This document shows, one piece after another, positions 34,319 to 43,021 of a stretch of DNA of 64,000 bases. This DNA comes from Halosimplex litoreum (lineage in GTDB: Archaea > Halobacteriota > Halobacteria > Halobacteriales > Haloarculaceae). Numbering within the stretch: the first letter of the stretch is position 1; each line of letters opens with the position of its first letter. The translations under genes and the position numbers were made by a program. The notes under the pieces were generated by a model, which was not told the DNA's origin, ran no database searches, and saw only the letters and a list, made by a program, of their open reading frames with translations. The stretch is taken from NCBI RefSeq assembly GCF_016065055.1, contig NZ_CP065856.1, positions 124,001-188,000 on the forward strand. The letters are read 5' to 3'.

Positions 34319-35428
34319 TCAGTCGAGGCCATCTAACACCGCTGCGTAGTTCGACACCAGCGTTTCGACAGTATACTCGGTCTCAAAGGCCGCGCGGCAC
34401 TGCTCGGTGACGGCCGCTCTAAAGTCCTCGTCGACGACGATCCGTCTCACTTGTTCGGCAAGCTTCTCCATCGATCCGTCGGCAAAGCCAGTCCACTCGA
34501 CATCGATGTCGATGAACCGGCTGGGATCAACATCAAGGCTTGCGACTGCAGTTTCGGCACGCCAGGCCTCCAAAAACGTGTTCGGGAATCCCTCGACCGC
34601 CGCGGTGTTCACGTATGCGAGCGCCCGATCGTAGTAGTCGTGTATCTCTCCGGGTGGGACCGTGCCGACGTACTTTAGATTCGGAGTGTCCTCGATGCGT
34701 GCCGTCAGTCGCTGTCTGTAAGCATCAGGCGCCTCCCAAGGTCCGATCATCGTAAACTGAATTTCAGGACATGCGGACGCGAGGTCGACGAACAAATGCG
34801 GACGCTTCTCGTCGGGTTCCAGCCGCCCGACCCAGAGAACGAACTCCCGCTTCGATTGAGCCATGACCTCTTCGGCTGCAGGGTAGCCGTTCGGGACAAC
34901 AATTGACGTGGTACCATACTCCTCAGCGACGACACGTTGCTGGCGGTTCGTCTGCGCGATAATGGCGTCCGCATGAGTGAGCGCAGCCCGGTAGAGTCGT
35001 CCGAACGGACCGCTAACGTACCGCTCGGGGGTCTCGATGTGACCGTCGCTCGCAACGTGATAAACCCATTTCCCGCCTAATAATCGCGCCAGTGCCCGGA
35101 CAACGCTGGCGAGCCGCGGGTTCCCACGGGAAACATAAATATCCGCATCGGCAGCCCGCATCGCCGCCGCCAGCCGTCGGAGCTGTCCGGCCTGCTCTAT
35201 CGGGTTTGCCACAGTTTCCGGTGTGTACGCCCGGTGGAGGGTCACGCCGTCGTGGACGACGCGTGACGGCTGTCCATAGTCACCTACTATCATGTGGACA
35301 TCGTATCTCTCGGCCAGTTCCCGACTCAAGAGGTAGAACTGGCGCTGTGCACCGCCGCCAGCTATCTCCGGGTCGTCGACGAAGTAGCCGTACGCCGACA
35401 GTGAGACGAAACAGAGCCGCGTACTCAT
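34319..35428 (-). CDS. GT4 family glycosyltransferase
   Basis: A 369-residue GT-B glycosyltransferase. It shows GGGAQRQFYLLSRELAERY near the N-terminus, VPNGYPAAEEV, WVGRLEPDEKRPHLFVDLA, and the E-x7-E motif in VEGFPNTFLEAWRAE. Its ATG overlaps the stop codon of the methyltransferase gene upstream (ATGA on the minus strand), so the two are translated together. Substrates are unknown. Confidence 0.87.
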   Translation of the reverse strand: MSTRLCFVSLSAYGYFVDDPEIAGGGAQRQFYLLSRELAERYDVHMIVGDYGQPSRVVHDGVTLHRAYTPETVANPIEQAGQLRRLAAAMRAADADIYVSRGNPRLASVVRALARLLGGKWVYHVASDGHIETPERYVSGPFGRLYRAALTHADAIIAQTNRQQRVVAEEYGTTSIVVPNGYPAAEEVMAQSKREFVLWVGRLEPDEKRPHLFVDLASACPEIQFTMIGPWEAPDAYRQRLTARIEDTPNLKYVGTVPPGEIHDYYDRALAYVNTAAVEGFPNTFLEAWRAETAVASLDVDPSRFIDIDVEWTGFADGSMEKLAEQVRRIVVDEDFRAAVTEQCRAAFETEYTVETLVSNYAAVLDGLD

Positions 35429-36150
35429 CGCTTACACCCGCGGCTCGGCTCACGACACTCGTACGCCGCGTGCGGATACAATAACTCGAACAGCCACCCG
35501 GCTGGCGGGAACCGAGTGAGTAGCGTAATCAGGAGCAGGAGCTTCGCAAACACCTTCGTCCCTTTCCCCAGTGTGTAGACTAGGTCGTCGACATCTCCAA
35601 GGAAGATCGGTCGGTACGCCACTTTCTGACGGGGCGTCACGTACTCGACCGATTCGAAGTGCGCGTGCACTGCTCGGCGTGCAATAACCGGCGACAGGTT
35701 ATAGACGTAGTCTCTGTAGTAGCGTTCTTGATCCGAGTCGAGGAGAGACTGTGCGAGACGGAGACCGAGCGGCCGCGGCAGAAGCGAGTAGTACCCGGGC
35801 GGGCTGTGTGGCCGGTCCGGAAACAACCGGTTCGGTAAGTCGAGGAAGGCCGCGCCCTCCGGTTTCAGCACGCGGCTAATCTCGGCGACGAACGCCCTAG
35901 TCTGTGGGATGTATTCGAACACCTGGCAACAGGAGACGTAGTCGAACGTGTCCGCCTGGAACGGGAGCGGGAACCCGTCGGCCCGGACGTACGCCAGTCC
36001 CTTGTGTATAGGCTGGAGTTCGATGTTGACCGCGACGACGTTCGCGTCTATGTGGGCGGCTTTGTTTCCGTGTTTACTCCCAGGGTCGAAAACTCGATCG
36101 TCCGGGACAACTCGGGAGTCGATATCCCGTCGTAGCATTTTATTCCACAT
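35425..36150 (-). CDS. SAM-dependent methyltransferase (type 11)
   Basis: A 241-residue methyltransferase-like protein. FDPGSKHGNKAAHIDANVVAV replaces the usual glycine-rich motif I, followed by LPFQADTFDYVSCCQVFEYI and ISRVLKPEGAAFLDLPNRL, which are clear class I blocks. The C-terminal part carries a hydrophobic stretch (about 205-230), so it may be membrane-associated. It could methylate a glycan or a lipid-linked sugar. It is coupled to the downstream GT4 gene by a 4-base overlap. Confidence 0.7.
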   Translation of the reverse strand: MWNKMLRRDIDSRVVPDDRVFDPGSKHGNKAAHIDANVVAVNIELQPIHKGLAYVRADGFPLPFQADTFDYVSCCQVFEYIPQTRAFVAEISRVLKPEGAAFLDLPNRLFPDRPHSPPGYYSLLPRPLGLRLAQSLLDSDQERYYRDYVYNLSPVIARRAVHAHFESVEYVTPRQKVAYRPIFLGDVDDLVYTLGKGTKVFAKLLLLITLLTRFPPAGWLFELLYPHAAYECREPSRGCKR

Positions 36151-36238
36151 ATTACCGTATCAGTAATTGTATATTCTGCCCAAATTACATGAGAGGAACT
36201 ATATTATTTTATTTAACATCTCCAATTTCAGGTCACTT

Positions 36239-37276
36239 TCATTGTGGAGATGAAAGGATTGACCGAAGTTCTTCGGCCCGTTGATCTGTCCAGAAATGGT
36301 TCTCTTCGATTGATTCGACAGCACTCTCGGCAAACCGCTCACGACGCTTTCGGTTTTCAATTAGGTCCGAGAGACAGTCGAACCACTCTGAATCATCAGC
36401 CGGACAGTATCCATTTGACCCATCTTCAACGATCGAGGATAACATCCCGACTGGCGAGGCAACAACAGGGACCCCCATCGCTAGGCACTGAACAACGGAC
36501 GTGTACCCACCTTTTCCGCGGGTCCATTCATCGTCTGTAAGGGGCCGGATCGCGATATCGAATTCAGAGACAAGGGCCAATTCTTCGTCAAGCGACCATT
36601 CCTGGTAGAACACGTCTTTTCCGACGCGTTTCTCGAATGGGACCTGCTCGTTTCCCGCAGTCACGACGTGCAACTCAACCTCTGGATAAGTTTCGAGAAG
36701 TTCGGAAATCACGTTTTCACGTTGTTCCAAATACCACAGGTTCTCAGGATTCCCGATCCAGCCAAGAATGACAGTGTCGTCGGTTCTATGCTCCTCTAAA
36801 CGTGCTTTAGTGTACTCGTCTCTAGGGACCGAAGTCGGAAGGGTATGAATATTATCAGTGTAATCTCGGGCGTATTCCGTGAGAATAGGACTACCAGTTA
36901 TAACCGTTGAAGCCGCCTTTAGCATCTCGTTTAACATCCGGGTCCGATTTGAGGTGTCTGTCTGCTCCCACGGAGCCGACGTATAAATCGCATCGTCAAA
37001 GTCATAGATAACTTTACAAAACCGATTAAGTATCGTAACAAACCGAGAGGGAAGGAGCAACTTTTGAATATAGATAATATCGTACACCAACGCGGATAAA
37101 AGTAAATACGTAGTATATGCCGGCTTATCAACCTTCGAAAACTCAGTAAAATGCCGGTCCTTGCGGAGGTCAACGCGTGTCTCGAACGAGAGATAGGGGA
37201 GATAATTCAAAATACGATAGCGAGTACTCGCTGTCTGCTCGTCACCAAAGGCGACAAACAAGACACGGAGTGTCAT
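36239..37276 (-). CDS. GT-B fold glycosyltransferase
   Basis: A 345-residue protein with the two Rossmann-like halves of GT-B enzymes. It starts MTLRVLFVAFGDEQTASTRY, contains VIYDFDDAIY and VITGSPILTEYA, then LGWIGNPENLWYL and FDIAIRPLTDDEWTRGKGGY, and ends the fold with CLAMGVPVVASPVGM. The usual E-x7-E motif is replaced by the RGKGGYTSVVQCLAMG segment, as in some divergent group 1 transferases. The ATG at 37276 is chosen over 37309 because it opens directly into the first beta-strand. The gene is AT-richer than most neighbours. Confidence 0.78.
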   Translation of the reverse strand: MTLRVLFVAFGDEQTASTRYRILNYLPYLSFETRVDLRKDRHFTEFSKVDKPAYTTYLLLSALVYDIIYIQKLLLPSRFVTILNRFCKVIYDFDDAIYTSAPWEQTDTSNRTRMLNEMLKAASTVITGSPILTEYARDYTDNIHTLPTSVPRDEYTKARLEEHRTDDTVILGWIGNPENLWYLEQRENVISELLETYPEVELHVVTAGNEQVPFEKRVGKDVFYQEWSLDEELALVSEFDIAIRPLTDDEWTRGKGGYTSVVQCLAMGVPVVASPVGMLSSIVEDGSNGYCPADDSEWFDCLSDLIENRKRRERFAESAVESIEENHFWTDQRAEELRSILSSPQ

Positions 37277-37366
37277 ACGCCAGTAAATGATGGTCGTTAT
37301 CAAAGGCATTACGACTCCGCAGACTGAAAGGGATGATGCCGAAGCTGCAAAGGAGCATACTAAAAG

Positions 37367-38209
37367 ATGCCCTCTAAAGATATTGTAGTATATAAAGCCA
37401 TATTCGATGATTATGACATTCTCACTGATCCGGAAGTAACGTCAAACAATATTAAGTACGTCTGCTTCACTGACGATGAGAAACTAGAGTCTGTAGTGTG
37501 GGATATCAGGGTCCTCAAGGATGCTACCACTTCTCCAAACATTCATAATAGACGCCTAAAAATGAAACCCCACGAGTTGTTTCCAGAGTTTGAATATAGT
37601 GTATATCTTGATGGGAATATTCATATTGTCGGAAATATTGAAACCCTGATTAAGAGAACGATGACAGACGGTCCACTCGCGGCACCAAGTCACCCGTCTC
37701 GAGAGAGTGTGGCGGAAGAAGCCAGAAAGTGTATCGATGCTGGACTGGCTCCTAAGAACCGTGTCAATGAGCAACTTAAACGGTACCGACAGCTGGGGTT
37801 CCCCGACGAGGAGGGGCTTACCGAGAATTCGGTACTAATACGAGAGCACAATGATTCTGATGTTGTTAGTGTGATGGAAGACTGGTGGCAAGAACTCGGT
37901 ACTGAGACCGAAAGGGATCAGCTGAGTCTCCAATACACGCTCTGGAAGAACGACGTAGAGTGCACCAGACTACCAGTAGATGCCCGGTGGTCTAGTCACT
38001 TCCGTCGGTATCCCCATACGCCAGACGATTGGCGTAAGTTGTTCTGGCGGTCTTGGATAGACATATATCTCCATCGAGGACGAGGTAGCTACCGGAATAT
38101 GTTCAATTCAATATTGTACTATACAGTCATATGCAGCAATATCGTTCTACAAGACGGCCCCCTAGAATTATTAAGGCGGACGGAAAATTTTATTAGAGAA
38201 CGAGTATAG
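37367..38209 (+). CDS. DUF616 (TOD1/MUCI70-like) glycosyltransferase
   Basis: A 280-residue protein of the DUF616 family, whose plant members TOD1 and MUCI70 act in glycan synthesis. Family features are VVYKAIFDDYDIL, YVCFTDDE, HNRRLKMKPHELFPE, the YSVYLDGNIHI segment with a likely metal-binding Asp, and DQLSLQYTLWKN. The sequence is AT-rich compared with the rest of the window, suggesting recent transfer. It lies divergent from the GT-B gene and upstream of a small methyltransferase gene. Confidence 0.75.
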   Translation: MPSKDIVVYKAIFDDYDILTDPEVTSNNIKYVCFTDDEKLESVVWDIRVLKDATTSPNIHNRRLKMKPHELFPEFEYSVYLDGNIHIVGNIETLIKRTMTDGPLAAPSHPSRESVAEEARKCIDAGLAPKNRVNEQLKRYRQLGFPDEEGLTENSVLIREHNDSDVVSVMEDWWQELGTETERDQLSLQYTLWKNDVECTRLPVDARWSSHFRRYPHTPDDWRKLFWRSWIDIYLHRGRGSYRNMFNSILYYTVICSNIVLQDGPLELLRRTENFIRERV

Positions 38210-38268
38210 TGTTCTATATACGAATTCTATGAACTGGTTTCATAATGGCTTAGCATTTGGCTTGATCA

Positions 38269-38850
38269 ATGAGTAACCACAAGAAGTCGCTCAACATTGG
38301 GGCAGGTAAGAGGTCACATGCTGATATAGACCTTGATATATCTCCACTAGATGGAATTGACGTACTTGGAGATATGCATCAATTGCCGTTTGATGATAAC
38401 ACATTTTCAGAAGTCTATCTAGAACACGTACTAGAGCACTCAGTAGATGTGCTTGCGGTACTGAACGAAATTCACCGGATCTCAAAAGAAGAAGCGCTAG
38501 TGTACATACGCGTTCCCCACGGACTCACGATCCGAGGTATTCGGGATCCGACTCATGAACAGTATTTTTCGCTCAGGTCAATAGAACATTTTTGCACAGA
38601 CAACAACCTACTCCCAAGTTGGTACTTCGATAAAAGGTTCTCACTCGTCAGCGCCGAACTCAAGACAAAACAGCCGAATAAAATGACGGACGGGGGAAAG
38701 CTACAAGATGTAATTAGAAGAGTTGGGTATATATTCAATAGGGCAGTTTCAATAGTTGCAAACAAGGAACCGGAAGTGTTTGAGCCGATCGTCTCGCTCA
38801 CATCGTATATTGATATTGAGTGGAATCTCAAAGTCATATGTAAAAAGTGA
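38269..38850 (+). CDS. SAM-dependent methyltransferase-like protein
   Basis: A 193-residue protein with LNIGAGKRSHADIDLDI as a shortened motif I, LPFDDNTFSEVYLEHVLEH and LNEIHRISKEEALVYIRVPHG, which are the usual class I blocks. It is short for the class and lacks a clear N-terminal helix region. It is AT-rich and appears acquired together with the DUF616 gene 59 bases upstream, with which it may be co-transcribed. The target is unknown. Confidence 0.7.
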   Translation: MSNHKKSLNIGAGKRSHADIDLDISPLDGIDVLGDMHQLPFDDNTFSEVYLEHVLEHSVDVLAVLNEIHRISKEEALVYIRVPHGLTIRGIRDPTHEQYFSLRSIEHFCTDNNLLPSWYFDKRFSLVSAELKTKQPNKMTDGGKLQDVIRRVGYIFNRAVSIVANKEPEVFEPIVSLTSYIDIEWNLKVICKK

Positions 38851-38897
38851 TCGCACGTTTGAATTCTTTTCCCTACTTCATAGAGATTTATTTCGGT

Positions 38898-39036
38898 TAT
38901 AACGGCTCTGTTGAATAGCGGTATTGGTCGAAGTGGTCAAAATTTGAGTCAGCTTGTTAATGGCTGACGCTAGAGTTGCCAAGATCACTATCGTCTCATT
39001 GTGCCTCAGAGGCCGCTATTCAACGCGGCAGTTATA
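38898..39036. mobile_element. MITE-like element with 24-bp inverted ends
   Basis: The ends at 38898-38921 and 39013-39036 are imperfect inverted repeats. Both share TATAAC at the outside and GTTGAATAGCGG at the inside. The 139-base element has no coding capacity. Its centre has a small hairpin, GTCAGC/GCTGAC, at about 38948-38968. It lies in the 360-base gap after the methyltransferase gene. The end sequence resembles ends of haloarchaeal DDE-type IS elements as I recall them, but I cannot assign a family from sequence alone. Confidence 0.7.
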
Positions 39037-39210
39037 GCGGAATTTGAATCAACGGGAACGCTGTCTCGTGCTAGCCAGACTGCTACCCGGTGTGAATGGA
39101 AGCGGTTTGAATACATGATTGTGTATTATAATTAGTTAATATATTATAGCTGCTGATTCTCCAATTACTTATAAGTAAATACTAAGCCACATAGTATAAA
39201 TATTTTTATA
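39037..39210. other. AT-rich intergenic remainder
   Basis: AT-rich sequence between the MITE and the rfbB stop. No gene or hairpin terminator is evident. Confidence 0.4.
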
Positions 39211-40134
39211 CTATTCAATATAATGATCGTGTGTCAATTTAAGTGCGTCTTCGAACGAGTATCTTGGTTCCCAACCCAGTGCCTCAATCTTCTCAGTGTT
39301 CAACGCATATCGCTGGTCGTGGCCGGCCCGGTCGTCAACGAACTCGATCAGTTCTTCCGATGCACCGACAGTATCGAGAATCGCTTCGGTGACTTCGAGA
39401 TTTGTCCTCTCCGTTCGGGTCCCGATATTGTACACTTCGCCGAGATCACCGGTCCGCAGGACTAGATCGATCGCTCGACAGTTGTCATCGACGTAAATCC
39501 ATTCGCGAACGTTTGATCCGTCACCGTATACAGGCAATGGCTGGCCTGCACTGGCACGTTGGATGAACTTCGGGACGAGTTTCTCCGGGTGTTGTCGCGG
39601 CCCAAAGTTGTTGCATGAGCGTGTGACGATGACAGGGACATCGTGGGTCGCTTGGAAGCTTTGTGCGAGTAGGTCTGCCCCAGCTTTCGTCGCAGCGTAG
39701 GGGTTTCGGGGATGAAGAGGGTCCTCCTCCGTGAATTGTCCGTTGAGCGTCTGTCCATACACTTCGTCGGTCGAGATCTGCAGGAACCGATCGAGGTCTG
39801 TGTCTTTGGCAGCATCCAAGAGCGTCTGAGTCCCCTGTACGTTTGTCGCGACGAACGGCTTTGCTCCCTCGATGGACCGGTCAACGTGAGACTCTGCCGC
39901 AAAGTTGACGACAGCATCGACATCGTTAATGAGATCTGCCACGAGATTAATGTCGCGAATACTTCCTTCGACAAATTCATGTCTTGGGTGGTCGAGAACT
40001 CCATTAAGGTTCTGTCGGGACCCGGCGTAGGTCAACGCGTCCAACGTGACGACAATGTCGTCACGTTCATTGAGTAGGTAGTGTACAAAGTTCGAACCGA
40101 TGAATCCAGCACCGCCAGTCACTAAAACTCGCAT
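39211..40134 (-). CDS. rfbB: dTDP-glucose 4,6-dehydratase
   Basis: Second step of dTDP-L-rhamnose synthesis: dTDP-glucose to dTDP-4-keto-6-deoxyglucose. It is a 307-residue SDR with GGAGFIGSNF (7-16), LDALTYAGSRQNL, NFAAESHVDRSI, STDEVYGQ, YAATKAGAD (catalytic Tyr/Lys) and the family block RSCNNFGPRQHPEKL. The motif THVD-like region and the Asp-Glu pair after STDE support the dehydratase rather than an epimerase. The divergent promoter with rfbD is at 40160-40167. All four rhamnose genes lie within 4 kb. Confidence 0.92.
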   Translation of the reverse strand: MRVLVTGGAGFIGSNFVHYLLNERDDIVVTLDALTYAGSRQNLNGVLDHPRHEFVEGSIRDINLVADLINDVDAVVNFAAESHVDRSIEGAKPFVATNVQGTQTLLDAAKDTDLDRFLQISTDEVYGQTLNGQFTEEDPLHPRNPYAATKAGADLLAQSFQATHDVPVIVTRSCNNFGPRQHPEKLVPKFIQRASAGQPLPVYGDGSNVREWIYVDDNCRAIDLVLRTGDLGEVYNIGTRTERTNLEVTEAILDTVGASEELIEFVDDRAGHDQRYALNTEKIEALGWEPRYSFEDALKLTHDHYIE

Positions 40135-40159
40135 ACGAGTTTCTTAGCGACAGTACTTA

Positions 40160-40167
40160 TTTATATT
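40160..40167. promoter_or_regulatory. TATA element shared by rfbB and rfbD
   Basis: TTTATATT in the 52-base divergent gap. It is 20 bases before the rfbD start and 26 bases before the rfbB start on the other strand, so it could serve either or both. Confidence 0.5.
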
Positions 40168-40186
40168 ATTGCCTGGATCCTGCAGT

Positions 40187-41077
40187 ATGAACCTGCTGGT
40201 AGTCGGTGCGAACGGCCTACTTGGCAGTAACGTAATACGTGTGGGGTTGGAGAGGGGATGGAATGTCAGTGGAACGTACAACTCGGTGCGACCAAGATTC
40301 GATATTCCCCTATTACAGTTCGATCTCGAGGAATATGAGTTATTTAATCAAGTAATCGTAGAACACGAACCAGATGTAGTAGTTAATTGTGCAGCAATGA
40401 CGGATGTCAACACATGTGAGATTGAATCAAAGAAAGCTAATTTACTCAACGGCGAGGCACCGGGTGGAATAGCTGCAGATTGCAAGACATACGGCATTGA
40501 CTTTGTGCATGTCTCAACTGATTACGTCTTCAATGGCGAAGCCGATCAACCGTACGACGAAATTGCGTCGCCCGACCCGCTACAGGCGTACGGGAAATCG
40601 AAGCTAGCAGGCGAACAGGCTGTGAACCTGGAGTACCCGACCGCCCTTGTAGCACGTCTATCGTTCGTCTGGGGAATACACCGAAATACGGGAGCGCTTG
40701 CGGGCTTTCCATCATGGGTGCGCACGAAGATAAATTCCGAAGAACCGGTTTCACTGTACACGGATCAGTGGGTGACGCCAACGCGCGCCGGACAGGCGGC
40801 GGAGACGCTGCTTGATCTCGTTGAGAAGGACAGAGACAAATATTATCACATGGCCTGCCAGTCTTGTGTGACACCGTATGAGTTCGGCGCCGTCATTGCT
40901 GATCAGATGGGGAAGAACACGGACCTCCTAAGTGAGGGATCAGTGGACGAAACTGATCAGGTGGCACCTCGACCGACGTATACCTGTATGGATGTTGATA
41001 GAGTTGAGGATGCGCTCGGAAGGGAACAACCGACATTACAGGACGATGTTGATGCTGTTTGGGATAGAGTCAGCTAG
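40187..41077 (+). CDS. rfbD: dTDP-4-dehydrorhamnose reductase
   Basis: Last step of dTDP-L-rhamnose synthesis, reducing the 4-keto group with NAD(P)H. It has 296 residues, with GANGLLGSNV near the N-terminus, NCAAMTDVNTCE, STDYVFNGEADQPYDE and the catalytic YGKSKLAGE. The distal blocks RLSFVWG and DQWVTPT are also family-typical. The ATG at 40187 (MNLLVVGANG) is chosen over 40169. Its stop codon overlaps the 3' end of the small zinc-ribbon gene on the opposite strand by 4 bases. Confidence 0.92.
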   Translation: MNLLVVGANGLLGSNVIRVGLERGWNVSGTYNSVRPRFDIPLLQFDLEEYELFNQVIVEHEPDVVVNCAAMTDVNTCEIESKKANLLNGEAPGGIAADCKTYGIDFVHVSTDYVFNGEADQPYDEIASPDPLQAYGKSKLAGEQAVNLEYPTALVARLSFVWGIHRNTGALAGFPSWVRTKINSEEPVSLYTDQWVTPTRAGQAAETLLDLVEKDRDKYYHMACQSCVTPYEFGAVIADQMGKNTDLLSEGSVDETDQVAPRPTYTCMDVDRVEDALGREQPTLQDDVDAVWDRVS

Positions 41078-41253
41078 AGTCTATAGCGATCCATGTGCTC
41101 AAGAAAGTATTCTTGGGCCTCCTTGGGAAGGTTGTCGAAACGGATAATTGCCTGACAGTCCAACCCAGGACACTTCATTACCCGATTCGATTCGAGTTCG
41201 TTCGCTGCGATCACGGTTCCACAGGACGGACAGGTGTATGTTATGATCCGCAT
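41074..41253 (-). CDS. Small zinc-ribbon protein
   Basis: A 59-residue protein reading MRIITYTCPSCGTVIAAN at its start. Two pairs of cysteines, CPSC (8-11) and CPGLDC (28-33), would hold one zinc ion. The rest is a short helical tail ending in HMDRYRL. It stands between rfbD (converging, 4-base overlap) and the rfbA stop, 2 bases beyond its start, so it could be co-transcribed with rfbC and rfbA. The function is unknown; such ribbons often bind nucleic acid or protein. Coding nature is supported by the intact frame and the Cys spacing. Confidence 0.7.
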   Translation of the reverse strand: MRIITYTCPSCGTVIAANELESNRVMKCPGLDCQAIIRFDNLPKEAQEYFLEHMDRYRL

Positions 41254-41255
41254 TC

Positions 41256-42329
41256 CTAAAGCCAGAGTTGGGAGTTCTCCCCGACCACTAGACGTTGACC
41301 CTCCGGAAGTAGTTTTGCCGCACCCTCAACGGTCACGTTTTGACCAAGCAGGCTGTCGACGATTCGACCCGAAGTAGTGATCTGTGAGTCTCCGATGACA
41401 ACGCTGTTCTCGATATGGATTTCCTGAAGCGTGGTATTTGGACCAATAGATGTGTACGGTCCCACGTAGGTCCCGTTCTTGATCGTGGTGTTCTCGGCGA
41501 CGGAGACTGGACCTCGGACGACTGCACCCTCTTTTATTGTCGATGACTCCGCGAGTTCGATGCACCCCTGCGTTTCGGCGCCCGCTTCCACGATACCGCT
41601 GGTGACGAGCTCCCGCTCTTCGAGGACGAGCCGGTTGGCCTCCAGAATATCTTTGGGTTTACCAGTATCTTTCCACCACCCGGTAACGGTGTGTGAGTCG
41701 ATGGCATAACCACCCTCAAGCAGAGCCTGAATCGCGTCGGTGATCTCCAGTTCACCTCGCCAAGACGGTTTCAGGCGTTCGATAACATCGAATACCTCTG
41801 GCGAGAAAACGTACATACCGATGAGTGCAAGATTTGTCGGGGGTTCGTCGGGTTTTTCAATGAGTGCTGTAACGTTTCCTTGACTGTCGATATCCGCGAT
41901 GCCGAACTGCTCAGGGTTCTCCACTTTTTGAAGCGCGATTCCGGCACCGTACTTACCGTTCTTAAAACTCTCGACGAGTTCCACGACACCGTCTTTGAGA
42001 ATGTTATCGCCGAGATACACCACAAAGTCATCATCACCGACAAAATCTTGAGCACAACCTGTGGCGTGCGCGATTCCAAGTGGATTACCTTGAATGATAT
42101 ACGTAATCTCGACGCCGTAGCTGGACCCGTCCCCGAGGAGATCTTGAATCTCTACACGACCTTTGTTGCCGAGAACTATCCCGATCTCAGTTATACCCGC
42201 ATCCCTGAGGTCCTCAACGGCATACTCAAGTACTGGCTTGTTCGCGACGGGGACCAGTTGCTTCGGACCAGTGTGTGTGATCGGCCGGAGTCGAGAACCA
42301 GTTCCGCCGGACAACAGAACACCTTTCAT
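41256..42329 (-). CDS. rfbA: Glucose-1-phosphate thymidylyltransferase, long archaeal form
   Basis: First step of dTDP-rhamnose synthesis: glucose-1-phosphate + dTTP. It has 357 residues. The nucleotidyltransferase domain (1-235) carries LSGGTGSRLRPITHTGPKQL, YLGDNIL and IEKPDEPP. The C-terminal part (about 245-357) is a left-handed beta-helix of hexapeptide repeats (such as IKEGAVVRGPVSVAENTTIKNG), absent from the short bacterial RmlA and usual in archaeal enzymes. The gene is followed by the zinc-ribbon gene and preceded 3 bases upstream by rfbC. Confidence 0.92.
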   Translation of the reverse strand: MKGVLLSGGTGSRLRPITHTGPKQLVPVANKPVLEYAVEDLRDAGITEIGIVLGNKGRVEIQDLLGDGSSYGVEITYIIQGNPLGIAHATGCAQDFVGDDDFVVYLGDNILKDGVVELVESFKNGKYGAGIALQKVENPEQFGIADIDSQGNVTALIEKPDEPPTNLALIGMYVFSPEVFDVIERLKPSWRGELEITDAIQALLEGGYAIDSHTVTGWWKDTGKPKDILEANRLVLEERELVTSGIVEAGAETQGCIELAESSTIKEGAVVRGPVSVAENTTIKNGTYVGPYTSIGPNTTLQEIHIENSVVIGDSQITTSGRIVDSLLGQNVTVEGAAKLLPEGQRLVVGENSQLWL

Positions 42330-42332
42330 TGA

Positions 42333-42797
42333 TTATCCACTCACCTCTTCGTCCCAATCTAAAGGGATTCTATCCGTGTCGTATGGTAGGCGTTCCTCGT
42401 CCGGGTTGTCATAATCGTAGAGGGTCGTCGGGAAGTTAAGCAAAAAGGCGGGTTCGTCCCCGATCGCTTTGAACCCGTGCCAGCAGTCTCCCGGGATCCG
42501 GACGACCTGCTGGCTGTGTTCTCCTATGATGAACGTCTCCAACTCCCCTTGGGTCGGAGAACCGTCTCGGTCGTCGTAGATCCCGATTTTAATCCGGCCG
42601 TTCGGACAGACGAAGTGGTCGATCTGACCGTAGTTGTGTCGGTGCCAGGCCCTGGTAATCCCCGGATACGTCATAGAGTAGTACGACATGGCTGGTTCTG
42701 GATCATATTCATCCCAGTCTCTCCGGAATACTTCGACCAGATGCCCGCGCTCGTCAGCATTCACTTTCAATTCTCGAGCCTCAACGCCGTCGATCAT
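42333..42797 (-). CDS. rfbC: dTDP-4-dehydrorhamnose 3,5-epimerase
   Basis: Third step of dTDP-rhamnose synthesis. A 154-residue cupin of the RmlC type. Blocks seen are KVNADERGHLVEVFRRDWDE, ITRAWHRHNYGQIDHFVCPNG (His pair of the active site) and IPGDCWHGFKAIGDEPAFLLN. It is slightly shorter than the common 180-residue enzyme but keeps the catalytic His. It is the first gene of the minus-strand run rfbC-rfbA-zinc ribbon, with an AT-rich promoter region upstream containing TATATT next to the start codon and ATTATT around 42810. Confidence 0.88.
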   Translation of the reverse strand: MIDGVEARELKVNADERGHLVEVFRRDWDEYDPEPAMSYYSMTYPGITRAWHRHNYGQIDHFVCPNGRIKIGIYDDRDGSPTQGELETFIIGEHSQQVVRIPGDCWHGFKAIGDEPAFLLNFPTTLYDYDNPDEERLPYDTDRIPLDWDEEVSG

Positions 42798-42912
42798 ATA
42801 TTGACAATAATCATATTACACTCATCCCCTTTTCGGTGCCTATCTGGGTGCTGTCTTTCTCTCTACCCAGCGCACTTGATCCCGAACCGGTTCTTGCTGT
42901 GACCACCCATTC

Positions 42913-43021
42913 ATAGTGATTACTGCGAATAGTTTTCTGGATGGTCTCGATAGACGCCTGTTCTGCGGTTCACACCACGGACACCATCGTCACAGAGGTA
43001 AAGAATCGCAGTAATCACTAT
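42913..43021. mobile_element. Short MITE-like element with perfect 16-bp inverted ends
   Basis: ATAGTGATTACTGCGA at 42913-42928 is repeated in exact reverse complement at 43006-43021. The 109-base unit lacks coding capacity and lies in the gap between rfbC and the ABC transporter gene. The long perfect ends suggest a recent non-autonomous transposon. The mobilising transposase is not in the window. Confidence 0.65.
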
